Shown here one piece after another: positions 1 through 11,216 of a DNA stretch of 64,000 nt. Position 1 is the stretch's first letter. Each line of letters begins with the position of its first letter. Below the pieces are notes generated by a model. It saw nothing but the letters and a program-made list of their open reading frames with translations. It did not search any database and was not told where the DNA came from. The position numbers and the translations under genes are program-made. Source of the stretch: Larix kaempferi (Eukaryota; Streptophyta; Pinopsida; Pinales; Pinaceae); assembly GCA_027924585.1 (NCBI GenBank), contig BSBM01000179.1:16283001-16347000 (forward strand). The letters run 5' to 3'.

Positions 1-233
1 TTTGCCGAGTGACCTTATGGGGCCGACTTGTCTAGTTAGGTACATCCACAATATAATATATATTTCAAGGTCGACCCCACCCATGGTGGTCTAATAACCC
101 ATCGGCAAGTACACACACTTGCGACACTTGTCAATCCACATGACGACACTTCCTTATAGAGGAATAACACATCTCTAATAAGGGTACAATAAATATTTAT
201 GAAATACATTCCGAAGTTACATATACATCAACA
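1..233 (-). repeat. 3' LTR of copia A (partial)
   Basis: Reverse complement of the first ~233 bases of the 605-bp copia LTR seen whole at 20580-21184, 53103-53707 and 58016-58620. It ends at 233 with CATCAACA, the complement of the LTR start TGTTGATG. The remainder lies left of the window. Confidence 0.93.
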
Positions 234-243
234 CTCCCTCTTA
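234..243 (-). promoter_or_regulatory. Polypurine tract of copia A
   Basis: On the minus strand this reads TAAGAGGGAG directly before the 3' LTR. It matches the tract in front of the 3' LTR of element C (58007-58015) and is where plus-strand DNA synthesis would be primed. Confidence 0.8.
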
Positions 244-835
244 ACTAGGAAGGTATTTATCGACACAGATCTGCTAGACAAGTCTTCTTTTCATCATCAT
301 CATCATCATCGTCACTGTTGTTGCTATCTCAACCAATCTCTGACTCTACTCGTCATAGGAAGTTCTATAGAGCCAGTCCTTTTTCATACTAGATGTAGGC
401 CCACCACCTGCAGATATTCATCATCACTGGCCATACTGTGGAAATCTCAGGACTTATTACATGCATCACAAAACCTTAAAAGAGTCTCTTGACTAGAAAG
501 AACCCTAAAGAGCATCTGAGGCCTTTTTCATCCTATCCAGATCTCCAGGACTTATTACATGTGACCCCACCACAAAACCTTGAAAGAGAATCCCAGGACT
601 GATTACGAGCACATGGATCAACCTATCGGATCTCCCAGGGCACAAATTACATGTGGTCACCACAAAACCTCGAAAGAGCATCCCAGGACTGATTAGAAGC
701 ACAAGGCTCAACCTATCCGATCTCCCAGGGCACAAATTACATGTGGTCATGGCAAAACCTCGAAAGAGCATCCCAGGACTGATTACGAGCACACGGCTCA
801 ACCTATCGGATCTCCCAGGGCACAAATTACATGCC
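244..835 (-). repeat. 3' non-coding region of copia A with ~80-bp tandem repeats
   Basis: Non-coding sequence between pol and the 3' LTR. From about 540 to 835 a unit of roughly 80 bp is repeated. Each unit has, on the minus strand, a conserved core GGCATGTAATTTGTGCCCTG followed by a purine-rich stretch and CTTTCGAGGTTTTG. The array is split by element B and resumes at 13788-14010. The homologous array in C is 57160-57700. No function is evident. Confidence 0.8.
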
Positions 836-840
836 ATAAG

Positions 841-1546
841 TGTTGGATTGGTTTTGCAACCAAGCTTAGTGCTATGGGAACCTGCTAACTAGTAGCAGCA
901 GTTTCAATATAAAGCAAAAACAATAAACCAAATCTAAACTAAAACTAAACTAGCATGTGCATCTTTGAATTAAAAAACAAGAACAAGAAAGATAAAAAAT
1001 AATTTTTGTATTGAAAATGGGGGCAAGCAAGTGCTTGCAATAGTAATACCTCCAAATGATGAAGATAGTTGAGAAGCTCCAAGGTTGAGCGGCTCCAAAC
1101 TCCAATGGGTGCTTTCTCCAAGGTTGCTACAATGGCCAAAAGCTCAAGGGAGATTTTGGCAGCATGAGGATAGGAATATGGATGGATGTGAAATGAGGAG
1201 CCCCTACCACCTTTTTATAGGTTTTGGTGGTGGGGAATACCATTTATGGTTTTGTGGAAACCAATGGTATTTGACCAACATGGTTTAGGTACTTTTCCCT
1301 CCTTTTTCCTTTTTTGAATATTTTTATTATTTTTATTCCCTTTTTAATATTTTTGAGATTTTTGGGCCCTTTTTGAGGGTTTTTTATGCTTTTTTAGGAA
1401 AAATAATCTTTTTGAGTGGGAAAAGGGGTGTACTAAGGCCTTTTGGTGACCTTTTGTTGGCTTCAGAGGCTTAAGTGATGAAAAAGTGGACAAATGGGTC
1501 ATGTGAATAGGGAAACGAGCTAGTGAGCACTTTTTGGGTGTTAACA
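841..1546 (-). repeat. 3' LTR of element B
   Basis: 706-bp repeat matching 13080-13782, starting TGTTGG and ending TTAACA in plus coordinates. A TATA box, CCTATAAAAAGG on the minus strand, lies near 1208-1219. That fits transcription leftward from the LTR and supports the minus orientation. Confidence 0.92.
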
Positions 1547-3310
1547 AATTGCCCCCTGATGTGTGAGGGTAGGAGCTCATCATATGGCCGATAGACATCA
1601 TAGTTCTTTTGTCTTTTTTCTGGGGTTTGGGGAGGAGAAGAGACTGTTTGGAGTCTGGATCCACGGACCATGGAAGCTGCAAAAAATAAACAAATGTTAC
1701 ATGGCCTCAATATGAATGAGGAATAATCTCTGATAATGGACGAGGCGGGCATACCCATGCTCGTATAAAGATATATACATAACAATTAGTCCCAAGAAAG
1801 GGGGATCTAATACATAAAAAATACACTGGTACATCATAATGGTCCAGAGGGGACATTATTTTGGGATGTACTCATGATCATGACTGATCTCAATAACTGA
1901 TACACTGGAATAACTGATGAACTGCTGAAATTGAAGGTGTCCAACATCTGTAAGGACGTAATGACTATGAGCCATCTCTGGAAAGTATATGTAACTGTAT
2001 GCTCGAGGGAGTATAAAACTGGTGTACATCTGAATACTGTCGCCATGCGCAACCCGAATATCTATAGGAAAAGTATAACTGGTTGTATCCATAGGTAGAC
2101 TCTCCAATGTGGAGGAGTCAGATGGTATCCGGGGTCTTCGTCTAATAATTGAACGGACCGATGCCCCGTGCGAGTCTCAATGATGCGATCAAGGTGTTGA
2201 AGTCGAGCATGTGAGAAACAACCATTTGGAGAGGCATTGAGGACTCTTCTCAAAATGATTCGTAGGCACTCATCATAAATGGTGATGAGTCCAAGACACA
2301 GAGACCTCTAGGTCTATCCTCTGGAATAAATGTGGTTGTCGTTGACAGAGGGAGACCCGCATCTAACAAGGCAATGATGTTTCCTTGATAGGAGTGCGAG
2401 GTGTAGAACTGGAGTGTGGTAGTACTGATGGTAGGACTGACATACTTGGGGGATGGGAAGTAACTGGGGTTATATATGGGATAGACACAAACTTCCTTTG
2501 TTCAGAGCATGATGACATGGTTGACCTGGCAGCGTAGGGAACTGATTTGTAGGTGTGGGTATCATTGCTTTTAGGGACTGAAGGGTATATACTGACTCTG
2601 GGGGTGAAAAGTTGATGGGTGTTGTCGAGGGATTCTCAGGGTGACATACTGTAGAATACTCTGAACAAAGGCGACCAACATGGGGAAGCTGCCATATGAG
2701 TAGACGTGATCTGTTGTGGCATCGAGAAGCACCATTGGGTCCTTCTTCGTATTTTTAATGAGCTCGAAGAAGGGATAAAAGTGTGCTCTGAAATGGTACT
2801 GTCCTGTGGATTGGTGAGCCCAGGACTGTTCGTTCTCATTGGTGCTTTCATTTTTAAGGATTCTGAAAACGACAAGAAGACTCTACAGTGGTTATGACTA
2901 TTGTCCTGTTGGTTTTATGAGCCCAGGATGGTGATTGCTCGTGGTCGCTTTCATGTTTTAGAGAGTCTGAAAGCAGTAAGTGGACTCCATTGGTGTTCTT
3001 TTTCGTAAGTTTAGTCTCCAATGCCCGAAAAAGCATAAAATGATGCAGATGGAGAACTCTTCTAGCCGATGTGACTAGAGTATTCCTTTTTCATAATTAG
3101 TCTACGAGGTCCGGAAAAGGGGTAAACTTATACCAGGTAGACGCCCTTTCAGATATGTTTAACGAGCATGAAAGGAAGCAAGGTTGCTCGACAATCTTTT
3201 CATTGTTTTAGGAGTCAGAAAAGAGCTTAACAGAAACTCCCTAAGTGCCTTTTTTGTAAAAGGGATTGCTCGGCCAGAAAAAGGGATAAAATCATACCGA
3301 ACAACAAGGG
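1547..3310. other. Element B region between polypurine tract and tandem repeats, no recognised gene
   Basis: 1.75 kb with no recognisable domain. The first bases are the polypurine tract. Around 1856-2253 two overlapping minus-strand frames stay open for 60-80 codons with ordinary-looking composition, but I recognise no family and neither has a supported start. From about 2700 to 3340 there are degenerate repeats built on short segments such as GAGCCCAGGA and CCGAAAAAGC. This could be decayed coding sequence or a long upstream region of the plus-strand gene at 4700. Confidence 0.5.
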
Positions 3311-3314
3311 ATTG

Positions 3315-4065
3315 ATGGGAGCGAGAAAAGGTCTCAAGCGTCATCATGTGTGCGGAAAACTGGATTTGGTGACATAATGATTGTAAAAAAAGGGGGCAAC
3401 GACCATTGTGGCACGTAAATCGAGGTGATGGGTGACACTTTTTTTTTTAAATGCCTAAAAAATCAGGAGGTGAGAGCGAGAAATGATCTCAAGCATCATC
3501 ACGAGCGTGGAAAACTGAATCCGACGATATAAGGTTTGTCAAAAACGGAGGACGGCCGATGTGGCACGCAAATCGAGGCGACGAGGGGGGCATGGAAAAA
3601 ATGCCTGAAAAACCTGGGCATGAGAGCGAGAAATGATCTCAAGCATCATCACGAGTGCGGAAAACTGAATCCGGCGATATAAAACTTATCGAAAACGGAG
3701 GACAGTCGATGTGGCACACAAATCGAGGCGACGAGGGGGCATGGGGAAAAATGCCCAAAAAATCTGGATGTGAGAGAGAGAAATAATCTCAAGCATCAAC
3801 ACGAGCGCGAAAAACTGAATCCGGTGACATAAGACTTGACCAAAACGGACGATGGTCGATGTGGCATGCAAACCGAGGCGACAAGGGGGCGTGGAAAAAA
3901 TGCCTGAAAATTCTGGGCGTGAGAGCGAGAAATGATCTCAAGCATCATCACGAGCGTGGAAAACTGAATCTGGCGATATAAAACTTGATCAAAACGGATG
4001 ACGATCGATGTGGCACGCAAACCTAGGTGACAAGGGCACCCAAAAAATGGTCAAAAAATGGACCT
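3315..4065. repeat. Tandem repeat, about five ~150-bp units, in element B
   Basis: Unit starts marked by the GAGCGAGAAA-type motif fall at about 3321, 3476, 3626, 3776 and 3925, so the period is 149-155 bp. Each unit carries CTCAAGCATCATCACGAG, then GTGGCACGCAAATCGAGGCG, then an A-rich spacer. Tandem arrays between pol and the 3' LTR are typical of Tat/Ogre-type elements. This array ends about 125 bp upstream of the TATA box of the opposite-strand gene, so it may act as upstream promoter repeats. Confidence 0.85.
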
Positions 4066-4190
4066 GATGAAAACAGGAAAAGGAAAGATCTATGACGAAG
4101 TTCTCGCCGTGCTGATTCCAATGGTACCAACGGTTTGATAAACGGACGTCGTATGAGACCGGAATGGCGGTTTGAAAAATGGTGGATTTT

Positions 4191-4199
4191 CTATAAATA
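4191..4199 (+). promoter_or_regulatory. TATA box of the opposite-strand gene in element B
   Basis: CTATAAATAG on the plus strand, followed by a GC-rich stretch, matches the plant TATA consensus. It lies about 500 bp upstream of the ATG at 4700, leaving room for a leader with an intron. It points opposite to the retroelement's own transcription. Confidence 0.6.
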
Positions 4200-4402
4200 G
4201 GGCGTGGGGCCCATATGACGTGTCATTGTTATGTGCGAGTTTGGCAGAGCAGTCAGGGCTCTTTCTCGATTTCTGGGAGATTTGACCATTGGTTTTCGAT
4301 TCTGCGAGTTTTAGGTAACCCTATTTGCCTTAGCCTTTTCAATTATGTCATTTTTGTTTGGCGACAGGCTCCCGAAGGCCATGAAATTCCACGTTGACCT
4401 TC

Positions 4403-4620
4403 CAACGCGGAATATCGCGGGTTTCGGGTCTGTTCCAGTGATGAACCGCACAGGTTTTAGGCTGACAGTCACGATGTTCATCGCGACTGTGAGGTGGGAA
4501 CCCGCGATGTTCATCGCGAGTTCATGGGAGATAGTCGCGATGTTCATCGCGACTGTCTGGAAAATATCCGCGATGTTCATCGCGGGTTTTTGAATGGAGG
4601 CCGTGATGATCATCGTAGCT
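4403..4620 (+). repeat. 33-nt palindromic repeat array, left copy, in element B
   Basis: The core CGCGATGTTCATCGCG recurs with an exact 33-nt period: GATG falls at 4440, 4473, 4506, 4539, 4572 and 4605, with a weaker unit before. Each core is itself a near-perfect palindrome. The array lies between the TATA box at 4191 and the ATG at 4700. A related array with the same period is at 12640-12870, in the leader of the element's other transcript. Confidence 0.85.
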
Positions 4621-4699
4621 TTTGATGGAAAAGCCGCGATGGTGTTTTTTGCAAAAAAAATTTGTTGGGGCTAAATTTTTTTTTCTGTTTTTTGGCAGG

Positions 4700-6107
4700 A
4701 TGTTGAGGAGACCGCTGACTTCATGGAGAGAGCGGGAGATAGATGATGACCTGATGGAGAGGATTCACACTGATCCGGGGGTCCGGCAGACTCTAGCAGT
4801 GAGTGGACTTTTGAAGTTCGCTCCGATCCCACCAATGCATTCAGTGAGACGGCTCCTAAACAAGTTGGTGAGTTGGTGGGTGCCCGCCGAGGGTGCTTTT
4901 ATGATTGGGGGACAAAGGTTGGAGATTACCCTCACAGATGTATATTTTCTGACTGGGTTGCCTAGGTTAGGAGAGGTGGGAGATCTTCTGCTGAGGATCC
5001 CGCTAGGTGTAGATATGGAGGATTTGCTGCAAAATTTTTGTGTTGATGGGGCCATTTTGCAGAACAGTGCCTTGAGTCTTCGATCACTTCGGGAGTGGGA
5101 CATGAGGGCTGTTGGGGCATGTGTGCTGCGAGTGCTGGGTGCTGCTACACCACATCGTTTGTCCAGGGGACAAATGATGATGGTGGACTCTGTGCCTCGG
5201 GGGACGTATTATGCATGGGCTCAGATGTTTCTAGCTGGTGTCCGGAGAGATCTAGACAAGTGCTGTCGAGAGGGAGGAGAGTTCTATTATGCCTCCTTTC
5301 TATGTTGTTTTTTCTTCGAGCGGGTGCCGACCTTGCGACCACGGGTGCCCATTCGTGATGGTCTGGTGAGTGAGCCGCATATGGTGCGGTGGGGGCATAT
5401 GATGCCTCGTGGAGGTGGTGGTATCCGTGGGTTTTTTACGGAGGAGGTATATGAGCAGTGGGAGCAGATGCCCCTGGTGATTGATGATTATCCGTATGCT
5501 GGCATGGACTATCGAGGCGACCCAGAGATGCCTCGAGCCCAGGGACAGGCCTGGGGTTTAGACAGTATGTTTTGTGGTTTATACTATATCATGTGATTTG
5601 TTTATGATTATAGCTAGATATGTATATGATGATTTACTTGTATGTGCAAATGTTGGTCCTGTACCTCCTACCGATTACGTGGCTCGGCGGGGGCGGGCGA
5701 TGGTGGTTTCTCCACCTCCTGCAACCATACCACCTCCATGTGGTGGAGGATTTGCGGCTCATGGGCGAGGGGTTGGCCCTCGAGATGACGCCATAGAGGG
5801 TGTCAGACAAACTTTTGAGATGATTCTAGCTGGACTCCCCGAGGATGGCTGGAGAGATTTGGACCGGGACATCGTGGAGCGTTGCTTCGGTGTGCCGCAT
5901 GAGTGGCGGTCGCTCTTCTTGAGGATAGTGGTATTTGTGGCAGAGCACAGGGATGGTGCTCGGGATGACCCGGCAGGGCCGGCTGAGAGGAGAATTCGTC
6001 TACGGGATGATCCAGCAGGGCCAGCAGAGCGGAGAGTTCGGGCTCGCCATGATCTGGCGGGGCCCGCTAAGGAGGCGCTAGAGGAGCCGAGGGACCCTGA
6101 TGACTAG
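4700..6107 (+). CDS. Plant-mobile-domain-like protein, antisense gene of element B
   Basis: About 450 residues on the strand opposite gag-pol. The ATG at 4700 is chosen because a pyrimidine-rich tract ending TTTTGGCAG lies just before it, a likely splice acceptor for a leader intron. A longer frame begins at 4622. Exon 1 stays open to a GTATGT donor at 5565, and a second open frame to the stop at 6107 suggests a second exon. An acceptor at 5612-5613 keeps the frame but gives an intron of only ~49 nt, so the true acceptor is uncertain. Near residues 55-85 the sequence GGQRLEITLTDVYFLTGLP resembles the plant mobile domain found in MAIN/MAIL-type proteins and in several plant transposons. The C-terminus has three near-copies of a DDPAGPAERR unit. 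There are no stops in ~1.36 kb, unlike the riddled gag-pol of the same element. Function unknown. Confidence 0.62.
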
Positions 6108-6254
6108 ATGATATGTATTTGCCCCCAAATGCTGATGAGCATATGGGGAAGCCCCTTTTTGTATGGCTGATATATTTTTTTATATTGGGTGTTGAGGGCA
6201 CCTATGACATGTTGACTATCATGGTTTATATGTATATATATGTTTGGATATATA

Positions 6255-6475
6255 GTCGTGTATGCACATGGATGCACTTGTTGTCTTTATGTTCGCCCGT
6301 GGAGGCATGTTTAATTTTCTGTATGCCCGTGGAGGCACATGTTATGCACGTGGATGCACGTTTTGTTTTTTGTATATTCCTGTGGAGGCACATGTTATGC
6401 ACGTGGATGCACATTAGGTTTTTGTATATGCCCATGGAGGCACATGTTATGCACGTGGATGCACATTTTGATTTG
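6255..6475. repeat. ~58-bp tandem repeats downstream of the antisense gene
   Basis: Three to four copies of a unit containing GTGGAGGCACATGTTATGCA followed by CGTGGATGCAC and a T-rich tail. They begin ~150 bp after the stop at 6107 and so probably lie in its 3' untranslated region. The open frame across them is a by-product of the repeat. Confidence 0.75.
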
Positions 6476-6483
6476 GTATAATG

Positions 6484-8150
6484 CGATTAGTGTGCCAGTC
6501 TAGAATGTTGTTGGCCATATGGTCCGCTACACTATTGAGGTTTCTTGGGACGTGTGTGAATTAAATGGATTCAAACTGTCTAACCATTTGTTTAGTGCGC
6601 AGGAATTTTCTGAAAAGGCAGGGATCGCGTACCTGGTAATCGTTGTTGAGTTGGGAAACAAGGAGTTGTGAGTCCAAGAAAACGTTAAGGTGACGTATGC
6701 TCATTTGGAGAGCTGCGGCCAGGAGACCGGTCATGGCATCATATTCATCCTGGTTGTTGGTAGCGGCACCCAAACACACTCCGTCGATGTGGATCAACTC
6801 ATGTGAAGGGGAATATATGACCCAAGCTGTGGAGGCCAGATTAGGGGACCAATGGCTTGCACCATCGGCGAAACCGACGTAGCAGAGTGGAACATGTTTG
6901 TGAACGGGATCAATGGAAGGGGCCGACCGTACAGAGGGGTATCTAGTGGAGATCGTATAAATGGCGGGGTCAAGGCCAGGCATTTTGGTATCTGACCAAG
7001 TAAAGACATCAGTGAATTCTTGGAATAGTTGTTTATATTCTCCAAATTCGTGCTCACTGTGGGAGGTTCCTAATGTAATGGTATGAAGGGCACCAGGTGG
7101 GTCAGAGATGTCGATGTGGATGACGAGAGAAATATTGGGCATGTTATTATCCTCGGAAGCATCAGGAGTAGGAATAGGGTCTTTAAACCAGTCGACTCTA
7201 GTAGGAAGGGAATCTTTGGATTCATCCGCAAATTGGGCAGCGGTAGTGGATGAGGTCTCTTCTAGGAGGAAGTATGAACGATGGTGCATGTCTCCCCAGG
7301 GATAAGCAGGGGCTATGGGAGTCTCTAGACTCTCATCATCATTGCAGGAGCTTTGAGTGGTCACATCAAGTGATGAGGTAGTGGTAGTCGAAGAGATCAT
7401 ATAAATGGTGTTAATCTCTCTGGATGAGGATGATGCGGGAGGGTAGATCTCCTCGATAGTAGGGGGTGCCGTCTCAAGGTCCAAATTATTCATCTCGTAG
7501 AGAGCTGCTTTGTAATCTGGGATATCAGGACAGTGGTGTGAGTAGTGACCGTAAACAACGCATATGGCACAAGGGTGGTTGGTGCGCAGTGATTTATCAC
7601 GAGTCTTGGGATTCGGATCAAGCTTGACAACTGGGATGTTGGGGTCGTCGTCCAGCATTTGCATGTGTTCCTGTAATGCAGGTAACTGTGGACATTGATG
7701 GGTTGGATGGCCTAACTCATCACACAACGAGCATTTGGGAGGAGCACGAAATACGGGAGGAGGTTTAACTGCTTTGGGTGGGGGCACCGCAGTGTATGGT
7801 TGTGGGCCTCTGCCCCTAGTGGGCCTGATGAGCCGAGGGGGATTCGTCGATGACGAAGGAGTCGTGATACCGGGAGGTGGTTGGGTAGAAGTGACAATGG
7901 GTTGCACCGGCTGCAGGATGACATTTGGTGTCGGCGGGGGAACGGGAGGCGAAATATACCACACGGGTAATCCCAATGTTAACCCGGGGAGACTAAGGGT
8001 AGCCATAATCAGAGCGCTTACTACACCCGAAGGAGGGAATAGAAAGGGGATTGTGTGGATGGGTGTAACCCCAATGTGACTAGGTACCAATGGTGGTTTA
8101 GGCAACAAGGAGGGTTGATTACCGGGTTGTTGTGAAAGAGTGTAGAGGTT
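6484..8150 (-). pseudogene. Element B pol remnant: zinc knuckles, RT stub, RNase H
   Basis: Minus-strand frame following the protease-like part. In order it has a proline-rich stretch, two CCHC zinc knuckles (CSLCDELGHPTHQC and CAICVVYGHYSHHC), an acidic/serine-rich linker, a short piece like the start of Ty3 reverse transcriptase (EFTDVFTWSDTKMPGLDP, ~7000), and then directly an RNase H. The RNase H shows FADGASHW, NNQDEYDA and LDSQLLVSQL, the catalytic acidic positions of the plant/archaeal-type enzyme found in Tat elements. The RT fingers, palm and connection, including the YxDD box, are absent, so there is a deletion near 6930-6960. A stop near 6561 (ATT TAA) interrupts the RNase H C-terminus, which continues to about 6484. 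No integrase follows. Confidence 0.75.
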
Positions 8151-8186
8151 AGCGACATGGGTCTCCGGTGACGGTGTTGGAATGGC

Positions 8187-9119
8187 CTAGAATGTAGAAG
8201 TCATCGGCGCGTCAGAGTAGAGTCCGGGTCCCACAGAGGAAACAAACGATGTATTTGCACCACAAACAGGTTGTTCTACCATGGGGAGAACATTTTCAGG
8301 TGCAGCAGGGGCCTTGGGATTGTAATAGGTGAGTTGGTCCACCTTGACCACGCGTCCCTCATGGGGGAACTGCATGGTACAAAAGACAGATGAGGCAACA
8401 ACCCGCATGGCATACATGTAACTACGACCAAGTAGAAGGTTATAGTCAAGTTGTGCATTGATGACCTCAATGTCAATGAGCACGGTTTTACCCGCTAGCT
8501 GGATGGGGACATTAGGTAAGAGACCCTGGGGTTGAGCCGAACGGTCGTTGTAGGCTCGCAATGTAGTGGTGGACTGCTGGAGAGTGGGAGATCCCAACTT
8601 CTGCCAAACGAATGTGGACATGACACATGTAGAGGCCCCTTCATCGATAATGCACCGATGGATGACAAGGTTCTGAATGGAAACGAAAACTTGGAATGCT
8701 AAACTGGAAGGCAGTCGAGGTTTAGATTGGTCTGAATCGAATGCGATCAGTTGTGAATCATTGGGGTCAATCGCGCCAATGGTAGAGAGCAAAGTCTTGC
8801 ACTGTGAAGGGCATTTTTTTAGGAATTCCAAAGCAGACATGGCTATAGGAGACTGGGCTAAGTCGTCGACAATGCTGTAATTTGACGCAGCGCGAGCATT
8901 GGGATTATTATTGATGCGACGAAGTGGGAAGCGAGGTGCTTTGGGAGCGCCATCAAGCGGAGTCGAGGGTATACATAATTTCTGATCTGTGGGATTAACA
9001 TTAGTGTTCTTGTCGGCGGGAGGGGCTTCAGAGGTGGAGCTGTATTGATTCTGACGGGTTTGGAGGTTGGCATCAATAGTTGACATCATCAACAAGTGGT
9101 GAGTACCTAAATCGAACAT
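8187..9119 (-). pseudogene. Element B retropepsin-like domain
   Basis: 310-residue minus-strand frame. The stretch VIHRCIIDEGASTCVMS, then a downstream LLGRSYM, resembles an aspartic protease of Ty3 elements, which would cut the Gag-Pol polyprotein. The catalytic triplet reads D-E-G instead of D-S/T-G, so activity is doubtful unless this variant is normal in the family. It lies in the polyprotein between gag and pol. A TAG at the C-terminal end (~8190) and another upstream (~9150) separate it from neighbouring frames. Confidence 0.6.
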
Positions 9120-11216
9120 GGATTGATTAGGAGCGGCATAAGTGATCTATTGTGGTGGCGCGTTGCCCTGAGGGGGAGCTAACGGCTGAGTGTTCACTAC
9201 ACGTTGGGTTGGAAAGGGATTTTGCAACACCAAAGGTTGATGCTGTGGTGGTGGAGGGTTGGGTGGCAGCTGAGGAGCTGCTTGCCCCTGACGATGGGCA
9301 TCATCAGTCCAGAGTTGCCGAGCTCGCTCCAAATGTGGGAAAGCATGTGCGTAATGACCATAAACCCCGCAAATAGAATAAGGATGATTTGTTCTAAGAT
9401 TACTGTTTTTGGGCTGCCTGGGATTACGATCTGGATTCTGGTTGGGAGGCGTAGCGTTATTATTTTGCGGAGGATTGGGAGGTGGAGGACCTTGTTGATG
9501 CCGTTGGTTATTACCACGGTTACGTCCTCTTCCACGGTTCTATTGCGCATTTTGGTTGCGCTGGTTATTCTAGTGCTGGGGCTGGTTGTGCTGTGTGTAC
9601 ACTTGCCCTTGAGCAGTGGGATGATTTTGGTTCGCCGCAGGTGCAGGAGCAAGTTGTGGTGGATAATACACCAGTGGGGTTGGAAGTGGACCAGATACTT
9701 GCTGGGGTTGTTGGTAACCCTGAGCTATTGGGGGTGTTGGGTTAGCTGTCGCAGCTAGCTGTGGGTAGTACACTGGTTGAGGTGCGGCTGGGGGGGCATA
9801 TGCGGGTGGTGCATGACCAAAGCACTGAGGTGGACATGAAGGTCCGTGGGTATGGTGGTGATGTGCCATGGGAGCATATGAATTGGTTGCCCCAGATTAA
9901 GATATAGCCCGCGAAAGGTCGGGACCATGGCTAGGATGTGCAATGGAAAAGGGTTGGGGTTGTGAGGTCAAACGACCAATGATGCCATCTGCGGCATGGG
10001 ATGCCCCCGGTGCATCTTGTTGGGATGACTCACCTCGAGGGGCGTCTGGTATAATGGTATACAGGTAACCCGACTGGGCGTAAATGAGATCGAACTGTTG
10101 GGCTTTGAGGATGGCCTCTTCTTCAGACTGGGGTCTTTCGGATGCCACATCCTTCGCAATGAGAGGGAGGAGGGATTTTAGAAACCAATCTAGGAAGATA
10201 CGGTCGTCTAACTTGATTTTGCAGAGGCTTCGGCGTCGACGCCACTCATGAATGTGGTCAGTGATGTGGGTGGTCGTGTTCTGTCTGCAAGACAGTAGGA
10301 TCTCGACACCCGCATCATAGCGGACAGGTAACTGAAAGAACTACAGGAAGGTCGAGGTAAGGGAGGTAAAGGTGGCATGGGTCCCATGGGGCTGCTCAAT
10401 ATACCACTTGGCTGCAGAGCCAGTGAAGGTGCGCTATAACAGACGGAGGCGGACAGAGTCATCCACTATGGAGTTGGAGGAACACCATAGATGGAAGGAC
10501 ATGATATGGTTCTGGGGGTCCTCACTTGCCTTGCCCTCAAACTTAGGGATGTCAGAGGGTAGTTTAGTGGGCATGTGAGGCCACGTAGGATCGTGTCTAA
10601 TAGGATCATTGGTGAGCCTGGCTAAGTCTAGTAGGTTCAGACTTGCCATGTAAGGTAAGGTAGCAGATGTATGTGGCGTAGGGACTTGGATATGACTAGT
10701 CATGGTGGTATGATGTAGGGGTCCAGTAGCGCCTAGGGGTATGCTCGGTATTGAAGGTATGCGTCCTCCAATAGGTGTGGTCTGGAATGGGCCAGCGCTT
10801 CCAAGTGCAACATGTGTTACACTTGGGTTAGGAATAGTAGTGGTGATTCCTGGAATCTGGGTTGTGGGAATCAAAGGGGGTGTGACCCCTATGTTGGGAA
10901 TACCCATAACAGGTGGTGGCCTTGTGTTGGGAATTCCTATAACAGGAGGTGGCCCTGTGTTGGGCATTCCTAAAGGTGGAATGTTTCCCATATTAGGCAT
11001 ACCTAGTGGGGTGGGTGTTTCCATGGATGGCACCGCAGTAGAAGGGTTTGTGGATGTCTCTCCTATGGTGCTGGTAAAAAGTGGGTCAAAAGGTGTTCCA
11101 GCTATAAGGTTGGTTGGGAATAACGCAGTGGGGTTTTCGGATTCTGCCTCAGAATTAGAAGTGAAGTGAGGCGTGTCAGAATCGGATGACCGTATGGTTG
11201 ACCGACAATGTGTCAA
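9120..11216 (-). pseudogene. Element B gag polyprotein, broken by stops
   Basis: Minus-strand gag. An N-terminal proline/threonine-rich part with repeated GMPNMG/GIPNTRPP-like units leads into a capsid domain: KFEGKASEDPQNHIMSFHLW, then a KWYIEQP segment and FLDWFLKSLLPLIAKDVAS, as in plant Ty3 gag. A glutamine/proline/asparagine-rich linker follows, then a damaged zinc knuckle (ICGVYGHYAHAFPH, where the last Cys of the motif is replaced). Capsid protein would package the RNA into virus-like particles. In-frame stops at about 10437, 10345, 9900, 9565, 9540 and 9150 all stand where a glutamine is likely. The start at 11216 is the first ATG of the open frame. Confidence 0.75.

Noticed and set aside
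199-492. 97-codon frame with a His run
   Set aside because: In the copia 3' non-coding region, over a CAT trinucleotide repeat; no counterpart frame in C.
6113-6481. 122-codon Met/His-rich protein
   Set aside because: It is the translation of ~58-bp tandem repeats.
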